64,000 nt of DNA from positions 23,970,984-24,034,983 of the forward strand of contig BTRK01000005.1 of assembly GCA_036245805.1 (NCBI GenBank), read 5' to 3'. Source of the DNA: Pristionchus mayeri (taxonomy: Eukaryota > Nematoda > Chromadorea > Rhabditida > Neodiplogasteridae). This document shows, piece after piece, positions 55,128 to 64,000 of this stretch; position 1 is the first letter of the stretch, and each line of letters begins with the position of its first letter. The notes under the pieces are model-generated. The model had not been told where the DNA came from. It saw only the letters and a program-made list of their open reading frames with translations, and did no database searches. The translations under genes and the position numbers were made by a program.

Positions 55128-56325
55128 ATGTCTGTATTAATAGAGACATCGTTGGGCGACATCGTAATCGATTTATTTTTGAAGGAGAGGCCCAACTGTA
55201 AGAATTCCATCATTTTTTCGAATGATCTTTGAAATATTGTGTAGGAAAAAATATGGAACTAATTTACTTTAGGGTACTAGCCGCCTAAAGGCCTAAAGGT
55301 GGATTCTGCGCCTCTGAGACACTGCGTCTCTACCCCTGCTCCTTTCCTCTGACGCTCTCGCCCGTAAACAACTACTTCCACGCTTTAATGAACATCTTTA
55401 TCACATGCCGAAAATGCCATTCAAACACATTCTATACCTCCTTCCCGATAACGGCAACCCGACCCATCCTTGCTTACCGCTTAGGCTATGAGCCAGCTTA
55501 TGCCAGCGATATACCCAGGAAGGTGCGTGGCTCTATCCTCTGGTTATTTCTCCCTGGGCAGTCTCAGGTGGTCGGAGCGAGAGAAATAGAAAAGTATACT
55601 AGTCTCAAAAATATTTCAATATGATTTTTTTCCCGAATATGATCTTGACAAAAAGATTAAAGTTTCCCAACACCCATGAAAATAATTTGAATTGGCGGGA
55701 GTACCTTGATCACGACAAAACGAGCGAGATAGTGTGTTCAAGGGAGAGAGCGGGCGTGATCAGGCAATTCAGACTCTTACTTTGCGGTTCTACGCTGGTG
55801 CAAATATTGCATTTCAATTATTTTTATTATTCCAGTTTAATTAATTAGAGCCCGTTCTATTATATTGTTAAATAATATAGAAAGGCATTTTCGAGGGTGT
55901 TGGGTCACTTTAATGGAATGGAAACGTGTATCCATCTTTATTTTGAAGGTTCGCTAAACTTCCTGAAGCTGTGCAAAATGAAGTACTACAATATGTGTCA
56001 ATTTCACTACATCGAAAAGGACTACGTTGCCCAGACTGGAGATCCAACTGGCACTGGAAGAGGGGGAGAAAGTGTCTTCGGGATGATGTATGGAGAGCAG
56101 GTTGTTTATCATTCATATTTTAAAATATTAATGGCTTAGTCGCGCTAATGTGACTTGCAGGCCCGATACTTCGAGAAAGAATTAATTCCTAAGCTTCGCC
56201 ACAATCGTCGTGGTCTTGTTTCGTTGGTAGATAGTGGGAATGGAATGCTCGGCAGCCAATTCTTCATTACACTATCTAATGATGGAATCGACTATCTGGA
56301 TGATAAACACACGATATTTGGACAG
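55128..56325 (+). CDS. PPIL4: Exons 1-3 of the PPIL4-like gene
   Basis: Exon 1 ends ERPNC across a phase-1 junction (donor GTAAGA); intron 1 (751 bp) contains a family M copy. Exon 2 starts after TTTTGAAG, a slightly unusual acceptor, and ends GEQ (donor GTTGTT). Exon 3 starts after GACTTGCAG (ARYFEKELIPK) and ends IFGQ (donor GTGAGC). Confidence 0.92.
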
Positions 56326-59300
56326 GTGAGCTTATACAGTTACCCGCATTTCTACTGTGGTTCTGGGTGATAAGACATTTCGGGAAAATCGTTTTGAGAA
56401 AATAACATCTCGCAAAAGGACATTTCGTAAAATCCATTTGGGAAAATCCTCATCGGAAAAGGACATTTCGGAAATTCGGTAACAAATTTCCGTTCTAGTT
56501 AGCGCCATATTATTTTATGGATTAGCCGAGCTTCCGCTCGCTACGGGTAAACCATGTTTTCCCCGACGTCGAGACCCGATACAGTAATTTTACCGTTTTT
56601 GGCACGATGCCAAGATGATATAGGTTACAGTATCCTGCGTCCCTTCCCTTTCCCCGAGTGCGCATACCCCTCTTCCGTCTTTTCCCCGACGTCGAGACCC
56701 GATACAGTAATTTTACCGTTTTTGGCACGATGCCAAGATGGTATAGGTTACCGTATCCTGCGTTCCGTTTTCTCCCTCTTGGCACGGTTCCAACATGGGA
56801 TGGTTACGGTAGGAGGGTTCCGTCTTCTCCTTTTTGGCGCGGCTCCAACATGAGAGGGATACTGTAGTCGGGTTCAGTCTTCTCCCTCTTGCCGCGGTTC
56901 CAACACGGGTACTGTAGCACCCCGAATAGCTATTCCTCCTCCTTCATCGGTTGATTTGAATTACTGTAGCTTCAGGACAACTCTTATCTTGGCAATTTGC
57001 CAATAATCTGGTTTACTGTATCCTGGGTACTGTATCCATTCCCAAGAGTCCTCTAATATTTCAAACCTGCAATATTACATTGGATACTGTAGCTCCCCGA
57101 GAACCTGATCCTCCCTCGCATACTTAAATTCTAGGATTCAATCTTGTTTCATTCAACAATAGAATCTTGCTCCAATCCCCGATTCCTGAATGGTAGATAT
57201 GAAGAATGCCCTTTCCCCTCTCCCTCTCACTAATGAAATTCCACCCTCCGCCTCTCCCCGCACTCTCTCGCTAATCCAATTACCACACAATAGACTCGCA
57301 GATAATCCAATTACTGCTCCAAATTTTGACCACGAGAAATATGGTTTCTCTCTATAGTATATTTGGATCTTTTAGACCCCGGTACTGACAGGGTGATCAA
57401 GCCACTACCACCTGGTAGGAGGAAGTCTGGAGGCTATAATGCCATGGTCCGGAACCTCAGTGGCTTACTGTAACTGGTATTCGATGTAGCCTGAAAAGTC
57501 GACCACACTAGCAGCTCCGGCATAGAAACCGGAACAGTGTGAAGGATCGACCGCGCACAAGCTATCGAGACCTGAAATTGGGTTCGAATATGCTATGCGT
57601 ATGGGATCAAGAAGCCCATTGATCGATACTGTAGGCAAACGGAGCCACAGTAGAACGATCAAAAAAGCGTTCGAAACCAAATGGGTTCCAAAAGTGAAAG
57701 GCTAATTGGAAGAGATGCATCGATCGTTCTGTAGGCAGAGTAGCCACAGCCTGATCTTTCTGAAGAAATAGAAGGATAACGATTAAACATTGCAATCTCC
57801 AAATAGCCTGATAAGGTATAAACCGATAAGGATACCGTAACCCTGAGGAGCGCATCAAAGAACCGGCTACTCGATGCACCTATCGGAAGAGATGGGCGCT
57901 CGAACCAATATTTCGAAGACTACGATAAGTGTGGCGTGAAGGCACGCACATTATAGAGTCCGGACCAGATAAGAATTCTCGGGTCCTGTTTGGCTCTATG
58001 CTCTATGAAGAGGCTAAGTAAGTGTCGCCTGTATAAGGTAGAAAAAAAAAGAAAAAAAAAAAAAAAAAACGATCGATGCATCTCTTCCAATTAGCCTTTC
58101 ACTTTTGGAACCCATTTGGTTTCGAACGCTTTTTTGATCGTTCTACTGTGGCTCCGTTTGCCTACAGTATCGATCAATGGGCTTCTTGATCCCATACGCA
58201 TAGCATATTCGAACCCAATTTCAGGTCTCGATAGCTTGTGCGCGGTCGATCCTTCACACTGTTCCGGTTTCTATGCCGGAGCTGCTAGTGTGGTCGACTT
58301 TTCAGGCTACATCGAATACCAGTTACAGTAAGCCACTGAGGTTCCGGACCATGGCATTATAGCCTCCAGACTTCCTCCTACCAGGTGGTAGTGGCTTGAT
58401 CACCCTGTCAGTACCGGGGTCTAAAAGATCCAAATATACTATAGAGAGAAACCATATTTCTCGTGGTCAAAATTTGGAGCAGTAATTGGATTATCTGCGA
58501 GTCTATTGTGTGGTAATTGGATTAGCGAGAGAGTGCGGGGAGAGGCGGAGGGTGGAATTTCATTAGTGAGAGGGAGAGGGGAAAGGGCATTCTTCATATC
58601 TACCATTCAGGAATCGGGGATTGGAGCAAGATTCTATTGTTGAATGAAACAAGATTGAATCCTAGAATTTAAGTATGCGAGGGAGGATCAGGTTCTCGGG
58701 GAGCTACAGTATCCAATGTAATATTGCAGGTTTGAAATATTAGAGGACTCTTGGGAATGGATACAGTACCCAGGATACAGTAAACCAGATTATTGGCAAA
58801 TTGCCAAGATAAGAGTTGTCCTGAAGCTACAGTAATTCAAATCAACCGATGAAGGAGGAGGAATAGCTATTCGGGGTGCTACAGTACCCGTGTTGGAACC
58901 GCTGCAAGAGGGAGAAGACTGAACCCGACTACAGTATCCCTCTCATGTTGGAGCCGCGCCAAAAAGGAGAAGACGGAACCCTCCTACCGTAACCATCCCA
59001 TGTTGGAACCGTGCCAAGAGGGAGAAAACGGAACGCAGGATACGGTAACCTATACCATCTTGGCATCGTGCCAAAAACGGTAAAATTACTGTATCGGGTC
59101 TCGACGTCGGGGAAAAGACGGAAGAGGGGTATGCGCACTCGGGGAAAGAAGAGGTGACGCAGGATACAGTAACCTATATCAACTTGGCCTCGTGCCAAAA
59201 ATGGAATGGTTACTGTATCGGCGCTCGATGTCGGGGAAAAGACGGAGGAGGAAGTGTACGAACACGGGGAAGGGGAGTTACTAGGGATACCGTACTCCGT

Positions 59301-62300
59301 CCCTTCTTGGCGTCGTGTCATGAATGGGAGGATTACTGTATCGATTTCGAGGAAACAGGCGGAGGAAGAGTGTGCTCTCTCGGGGAGGAAACATGTTACC
59401 GTAATCCAAGATTGTAGGCATAATCCCAAGGGGGAGAGGACTGTACCCGGGATACAGTAATCCTAGCGTGTTGGCACAGTGCCAAGAATGCGAAGGGATA
59501 CGGTATCGATGCTCAGGTTCGGAGAAATACGGAGGAGGGGAATGCGCACACGGGGGGGAGGGGACAGTACTCGGGATACAGTAACCCTTGGGTTTTGGCA
59601 CAGTGCCAAGAATGCGAAGGGATACGGTATCGATGCTCAGGTTCGGAGAAATACGGAGGAGGGGCATGCGCACACGGGGGGGAGGGGACAGTACTCGGGA
59701 TACAGTAACCCTTGGTTTTTGGCACAGTGTGAGAGAGGGAGAGGGGGGGGGGGGCGAGATAATTGATTTTGAGAGAGTGTGGAGATTGGAGAGAGCGATC
59801 ATTTCGTATTCATTCGAGGAGAGCGAGCGGTGGGGGGAGAGGGAAAAGATGGTGGGGGAAGGGGAAAGGGGAAGAGGGAGAGGTGGGGGGAAAGGTGGTG
59901 AATGAGCATACGGATAGGGAACGGGGAGAGATTGAAGGAGAGATGACAGTCCAAGGGATAGGAAAGCGGGAAGACAGTCCTAGAAATAGGATAGGGAGAG
60001 GAGACGGTCCTAGAGATTGGAGAGGGGGGGGGGAGAAGGAACTAGAGATAGGAGAGGGGGAGGAGTGGGTCCTAGAGATAGGAGAGGGGAGGAGGAAATG
60101 GTCCTAGAGATAGGAGAGGGGGGAGAAGTGGGTCCTAGAGATAGGAGAGGGGGAGGAGAGGATCCTAGAGATAGGAGAGGGGGAGAAGGGTCCTAAAGAT
60201 AGGAGAGGGGGAGGAGAGTGAGGAGGAGGAAAGGGACCTAGAGATAGGAGAGGGAGAGGATAGAGTCCTAGAGATAGGGGAGGGGGGGGGGGGAGGATCC
60301 TAGAGATAGGAGAGGGGGAGGAGAGTGTCCTAAAGATAGGAGAGGGGAGGAGGGGGTCCTAGAGATAGGAGAGGGGGAGGAGAGTGAGGAGGAGGAAAGG
60401 GACCTAGAGATAGGAGAGGGAGAGGATAGAGTCCTAGAGATAGGAGAGGGGGGAGAGGATCCTAGAGATAGGAGAGGGGGAGGAGTGGGTCCTAGAGATA
60501 GGAGAGGGGGAGGAGAGTGAGGAGGAGGAAAGGGACCTAGAGATAGGAGAGGGAGAGGATAGAGTCCTAGAGATAGGGGAGGGGGGGGGGAGGATCCTAG
60601 AGATAGGAGAGGGGGAGGAGAGTGTCCTAAAGATAGGAGAGGGGAGGAGGGGGTCCTAGAGATAGGAGAGGGGGAGGAGAGTGAGGAGGAGGAAAGGGAC
60701 CTAGAGATAGGAGAGGGAGAGGATAGAGTCCTAGAGATAGGAGAGGGGGGAGAGGATCCTAGAGATAGGAGAGGGGGAGGAGTGGGTCCTAGAGATAGGA
60801 GAGGGGGAGGAGAGTGAGGAGGAGGAAAGGGACCTAGAGATAGGAGAGGGAGAGGATAGAGTCCTAGAGATAGGAAAGGGGGGAGAGGATCCTAGAGATA
60901 GGAGAGAGGGAGGAGAGGGTCCTACAGATAGGAGAGGGGGAGGAGTGGGTCCTAGAGATAGGAGAGGGGGAGGAGAGGCTCCTAGAGATAGGAGAGGGGG
61001 GAGAGGATCCTAGAGATAGGAGAGGGGGAGAAGGGTCCTAAAGATAGGAGAGGGGGAGGAGAGTGAGGAGGAGGAAAGGGACCTAGAGATAGGAGAGGGA
61101 GAGGATAGAGTCCTAGAGATAGGGGAGGGGGGGAGGATCCTAGAGATAGGAGAGGGGGAGGAGAGGCTCCTAGAGATAAGAGAGGGGGGGAGAGGGTCCT
61201 AGATATAGGAGAGGGGGAGGAGAGGGTCCTAGAGATAGGAAAGCGGGAGGAGAGGGCCTAGAGATAGGAGAGGGGGGGGGGGTGGGATAGGAGAGGGAGG
61301 GCCCCTAGATATAAGAAAGGAAAGGTAGCAATCGGAAGAACCTTTGCGTTCCCTGGGGATCAAAACACATGCCACCTCCTAGCCGCCTTTAGGCGGCTAG
61401 TCCCTCAGTATCAACGGCATTATTGAGGGTATGGTGCGGATTACATTGCTTTGGGGTACGGTACCCTCATCCGCATTTTACCATACCCGTCGCAGGGGAT
61501 CGTTCTCGGTAAACACCGAGTCTGTTTATTTGGCAATTTTGTTTTTGAACCAAAATCGAGATTCATTTTTAGTTCTCACTCGGTGTGGTGGTGGTCGGTT
61601 CATTCTCGCACGCCGTCTCGATCGATAAATTTAATCAAATCGGGGGGTATACGGTGCAAGAACTTGAGTCTGGGGTATACTGTATTTCGGTGCAAGCTTG
61701 GAGGAGGACCTTCCGTTCCTATCGTTCTACTCGCACTCGAATTCATCTTCCACAGAGCTTACTGTAGAAGGAACTCAAAAGGTCTGTGGGAGTCTCCCTT
61801 CAACCTGAGCTACAGTATACTGTAGTGAGCCTTCAGATCCCTGACTTTCGCGGTCTGGCTCAGCCCTTGCACTGAGTTTCAGCAAGGGGTGTTTCGATGG
61901 AGGTAAACCTCCAGAACACAAAAAAACACCACTTTCAGTCGCTATCCAGGTCCGTTATCTTAGCTGGATGCTCCGAGTCAAGAGGTAGGGTATCTTTCAC
62001 CCATGGACTACGGTACCAGGCTCATAGGCCCAGGATCTTCAGATAGATCTCGCCAATCTTTCGGGCTTCCACTCGATCTCGATGATCAGTCGAAACGCAA
62101 GCTCCTGCGCGATCGATGGGATACTGTAGAGGTACTGCAGGATCAAGCTGAGTTCGCTGATCGCCAGTTGTTTTACGTGCAGTATCTACAGTATATAGTG
62201 GCATCAACTCTTTATCGTACTCTCTCGAGCACTAGTGAGAGGAACCACAAGGGTCAGACATGGTCTCTTCGAATGACCGGGACAAGCCGAGGCAAGCCCC

Positions 62301-63902
62301 GGAGGGGGGATTTCCTCTTCTTTATATAGGCGAGAGTGGACAGGCAAATGAGCTGTTGACGTGGTGAGAGAGAAGTAATCTGAGGGGGAGAATAGGATTA
62401 GAGGATTGAGGAAACAAGGGGAGATGTTATTGAGTGAGAGGGTTTCAGATTAGACCATATTGTAGTTTGGTCTACCGTAGTATGGAAACTACTTGTTCCA
62501 CCACAACTATATTTTAATGAATCCAAGCAGGTAAGCCATACCCTTAGACTGCAGAACCCTCAGACATAGTTAGGGACCGCAGAACATTGTCATTTAAGAT
62601 TTTCAAGTGACAGTACGCGGGAAACGTCGACTAGCTCACCCAAATTCTGTTCAGTTTGCGATTGTAGTTCTTTTCTGAACTTTCGAAATTTTTTTCGGTT
62701 GTTTTCAACACGTTTTTAATAAAATCATTTTTTGTGTGACGTGAGCTCTCCCGCTCTCACTTAGCCCCTTGTACAATTTTGACCTCTTGTGACACTCATA
62801 TATTGCACTCCATAGCCATTTAGCAAAAGTCGGTTAAATTTTGCCCTACTTCGATCGATATCTCGTTTCCATCCGTTGTCTCGTGCTAAAACCGTACGCC
62901 ATTACATTTTATAGACTAATAATGCGTAATCTTTCGCGCTGCTCGTCCATGAGACAATCGACGGAATGAAGTTGTATCGATTTTTAGACCTGAAACATGC
63001 GACGCTTTGTGAAGTTACCTTTTTTTGGCTCCAATTTGATTAATTCTCGACATACCTATGATTCCCAGAATGACATTTAAAAACCATCGGATTCTATGCG
63101 CATTTTAGTTTAGAAGCATTTTGAAGAAACCCGCCTGTGCTCCCTAGACATACTAAGGAAAATTTTAGATTAAATGCTCAATCCTGTCGCTGTATTAGCG
63201 TCTTTTCGAGTGTCTGCTGGAATTATGCCTAACTCCAAATAGCGTGACTTCGCGGCTTCCCTCCGCGTGTAGGTTAAACAGCATGACAAACAAACATGTC
63301 TAAGGGTTCGGCAGTCTCAAGGTTCGATTTACCTGACTGGGGTCTACCCCTGACACCACTATTGTTACCCCGATCTGGGCTTCTGCAGGAGTGCCCTTTT
63401 TTTATCACGCGCGGCGGCACGCATGTCACACCGTGAAAATGAGTCTGAAACCAAGATTTCATATAAATTTAGCTTTTAATAGTTTAGGAAATGTCGGATT
63501 TTTTTATGTGAAAAAAGTCGGAAACCGGAAAATGCAGAGCCCTGCTGTCCTTCTAGGTGACAGAAGGGGACGACACACTGGATGCCCTCAACTCACAGAT
63601 CTGCGATGATGCACACTCGCCTTTCAAAGATATCAGGTGTTGTCCTCCATTATATTTTCATAATATAACACATACGTTTAAACAGAATCAACCACACTAC
63701 TGTTATTTATGATCCCTTTGATGATGTGAAATCGCTTTCTTATCCACGTCGATCTCCTTCTCCTACCATGGAACAACTATTCGTAGTCAACAAAATAGCA
63801 TTAGATGAGAAAGAGGAGGAGGAGGATGGAAAAAGTGCTGCTGAAATAGAAGAGGAGATGAGAGAGAAGGAAGCAAAGGCACAAGCGCAAATCCTTGAGA
63901 TG
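55128..63902 (+). CDS. PPIL4: PPIL4-like RRM-cyclophilin gene, first five exons
   Basis: Exons 55128-55197, 55949-56100, 56161-56325, 63557-63636 and 63686-63902 join in phase to 228 codons and the gene continues beyond the window. The sequence starts MSVLIETSLGDIVIDL and carries LNFLKLCKMKYYN, AQTGDPTGTGRGGES, LGSQFFITL and DYLDDKHTIFGQ (cyclophilin fold), then RINHTTVIYDPFDD and the acidic EEEEDGKSAAEIEEEMREKE linker that precedes the RRM in PPIL4 (SIG-7 in C. elegans). PPIL4 proteins are nuclear and couple Pol II transcription with RNA processing. Catalytic Arg of active cyclophilins (FHR) is Tyr here (FHYIEKD), as PPIL4 proteins also lack it, so isomerase activity is doubtful. The ATG follows ATTTCAG directly, a likely spliced-leader site. 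Intron 3 is 7231 bp. Confidence 0.93.
55661..55909. mobile_element. TTAA-flanked element, family M (copy 2)
   Basis: 249 bp with ends AGTTTCCCAACACCC and GGGTGTTGGGTCACT, flanked by TTAA (55657-55660, 55910-55913). It is in intron 1, ending 35 bp before the exon 2 acceptor region. Confidence 0.8.
56560..59240. repeat. 2.7-kb palindrome in PPIL4-like intron 3
   Basis: Left arm 56560-57726 and right arm 58070-59240 are almost identical; a 71-codon frame reads the same in both (57680-57465 minus, 58116-58331 plus). The 343-bp spacer ends in an A-rich run (58029-58069). The outer part of each arm consists of the satellite units described next. Confidence 0.88.
58930..59740 (+). repeat. Satellite with about 120-124 bp unit
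   Basis: Successive units carry TTGGCAC(A)GTGCCA, then TAC(T/G)GTATCG, a GGAGGAGG block, and a closing GGATACAGTAA. The last two full units start at 59471 and 59595, exactly 124 bp apart, and a third start is at 59719. Earlier units inside the palindrome arm are more diverged. Confidence 0.75.
59760..61310 (+). repeat. GA-rich minisatellite with higher-order repeat
   Basis: From about 59975 the unit is roughly 28-33 bp, of the form CCTAGAGATAGGAGAGGGGG plus a short G/A tail, repeated about 40 times. The marker GAGAGTGAGGAGGAGG appears at 60214, 60380, 60513, 60677, 60810 and 61059: spacings 166, 133, 164, 133, 249. Two consecutive 297-299 bp higher-order units are therefore visible. The strand is almost purely purine and contains G runs up to 12. 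Long frames here are compositional. Confidence 0.9.
61340..62560. repeat. TAC(N)GTA-rich unassigned repeat
   Basis: It contains a perfect CTAGCCGCCTTTAGGCGGCTAG-type hairpin near 61379 (a relative is at 55272), many TACGGTA / TACTGTAG words and a TTCTTTATATAGGCGAG block near 62312. The 124- and 108-codon frames have no known motif. Confidence 0.4.
62561..63556. other. End of PPIL4-like intron 3, unassigned
   Basis: No element border is recognised. Frames are short and no exon is needed between exons 3 and 4 because the cyclophilin reading is continuous (IFGQ then VTEGDD). Confidence 0.4.
63557..63902 (+). CDS. PPIL4: Exons 4-5 of the PPIL4-like gene
   Basis: Exon 4 (63557-63636) follows CCTTCTAG and reads VTEGDDTLDALNSQICDD; donor AG|GTGTTG. 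After a 49-bp intron, exon 5 (63686-63902) follows TTTAAACAG and reads INHTTVIYDPFDD, SYPRRSPSPTMEQ and the acidic coiled segment to ILEM; donor GTCAGA at 63903. Confidence 0.92.
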
Positions 63903-63953
63903 GTCAGATATTTATTTATACAAAGGGCACGTATTCTCCAATGCTTTAACTCA

Positions 63954-64000
63954 CTTAAAGTTACCAGTCGAGGACGGAACTGATCCCGAGATTGTACGCG
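63954..64000. mobile_element. Start of a family H copy, cut by window edge
   Basis: TTAAAGTTACCAGTCGAGGA followed by CTGATCCCGAGATTGTACG matches the H2 left end at 6249-6300. It lies in intron 5 of the PPIL4-like gene. Confidence 0.6.

Noticed and set aside
59479..60107. 95-114 codon Arg/Gly/Glu-rich plus-strand frames
   Set aside because: They arise from stop-poor G/A-rich satellite and minisatellite sequence inside the PPIL4-like intron.
59471..61310. CRISPR-like array of regularly spaced repeats
   Set aside because: The units are contiguous tandem repeats without unique spacers, and the genome is eukaryotic.

Overview
This is a repeat-dense window from a nuclear eukaryotic genome, most likely a rhabditid (clade V) nematode. 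The evidence is short 44-60 bp introns where introns are not invaded, TTTCAG-type acceptors directly before start codons (candidate spliced-leader sites), Tc1/mariner and TA- or TTAA-bounded palindromic elements, CR1-like LINEs, a Ty3/Gypsy element and a mini-Helitron. Species cannot be named from the sequence alone. No CRISPR array, rRNA or bacterial operon is present.

Four host genes can be supported, and nearly all the rest is mobile DNA inside their introns or between them. (1) A histidine-phosphatase (PGAM/UBASH3-like) gene on the minus strand has exons at 10238-10081, 10036-9928 and 349-224 and runs off the left edge; its second intron is 9.6 kb. (2) A LENG1-like gene on the minus strand has nine exons scattered from 52655 to 19829 (32.8 kb), with two giant introns of about 19.5 and 12.1 kb. 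(3) A four-exon gene of unknown function, 274 codons on the plus strand (41672-43051), sits inside the largest LENG1 intron in antisense orientation. (4) A PPIL4-like RRM-cyclophilin gene on the plus strand (55128 to beyond the right edge) has a 7.2-kb third intron. LENG1-like and PPIL4-like are divergent neighbours.

Layout. 0.2-10.2 kb: the phosphatase gene, whose intron 2 holds a five-level nest of TIR elements (6249-9867) that can be unpicked by target-site duplications. 10.5-15.5 kb: a complete but frame-broken Ty3/Gypsy element with 5-bp TSDs. 15.5-16.8 kb: a frame-broken mariner. 17.3-19.8 kb: palindromic elements. 19.8-52.7 kb: the LENG1-like gene. Its intron 7 is a chain of long palindromes. 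Its intron 5 holds a 16-kb inverted repeat (33688-49922) made of two copies of the same damaged LINE, whose inner border falls at the 5' end of a mini-Helitron. 52.7-55.1 kb: palindromes and MITEs between the divergent genes. 55.1-64 kb: the PPIL4-like gene, whose third intron contains a 2.7-kb palindrome, a roughly 120-bp satellite and a GA-rich minisatellite with higher-order structure.

No new defence or enzymatic system is evident. The most unusual features are architectural: probable read-through Helitron duplication, ordered nested insertions by several TIR families sharing the terminus CACGG, and host introns that would transcribe into kilobase-long hairpins.
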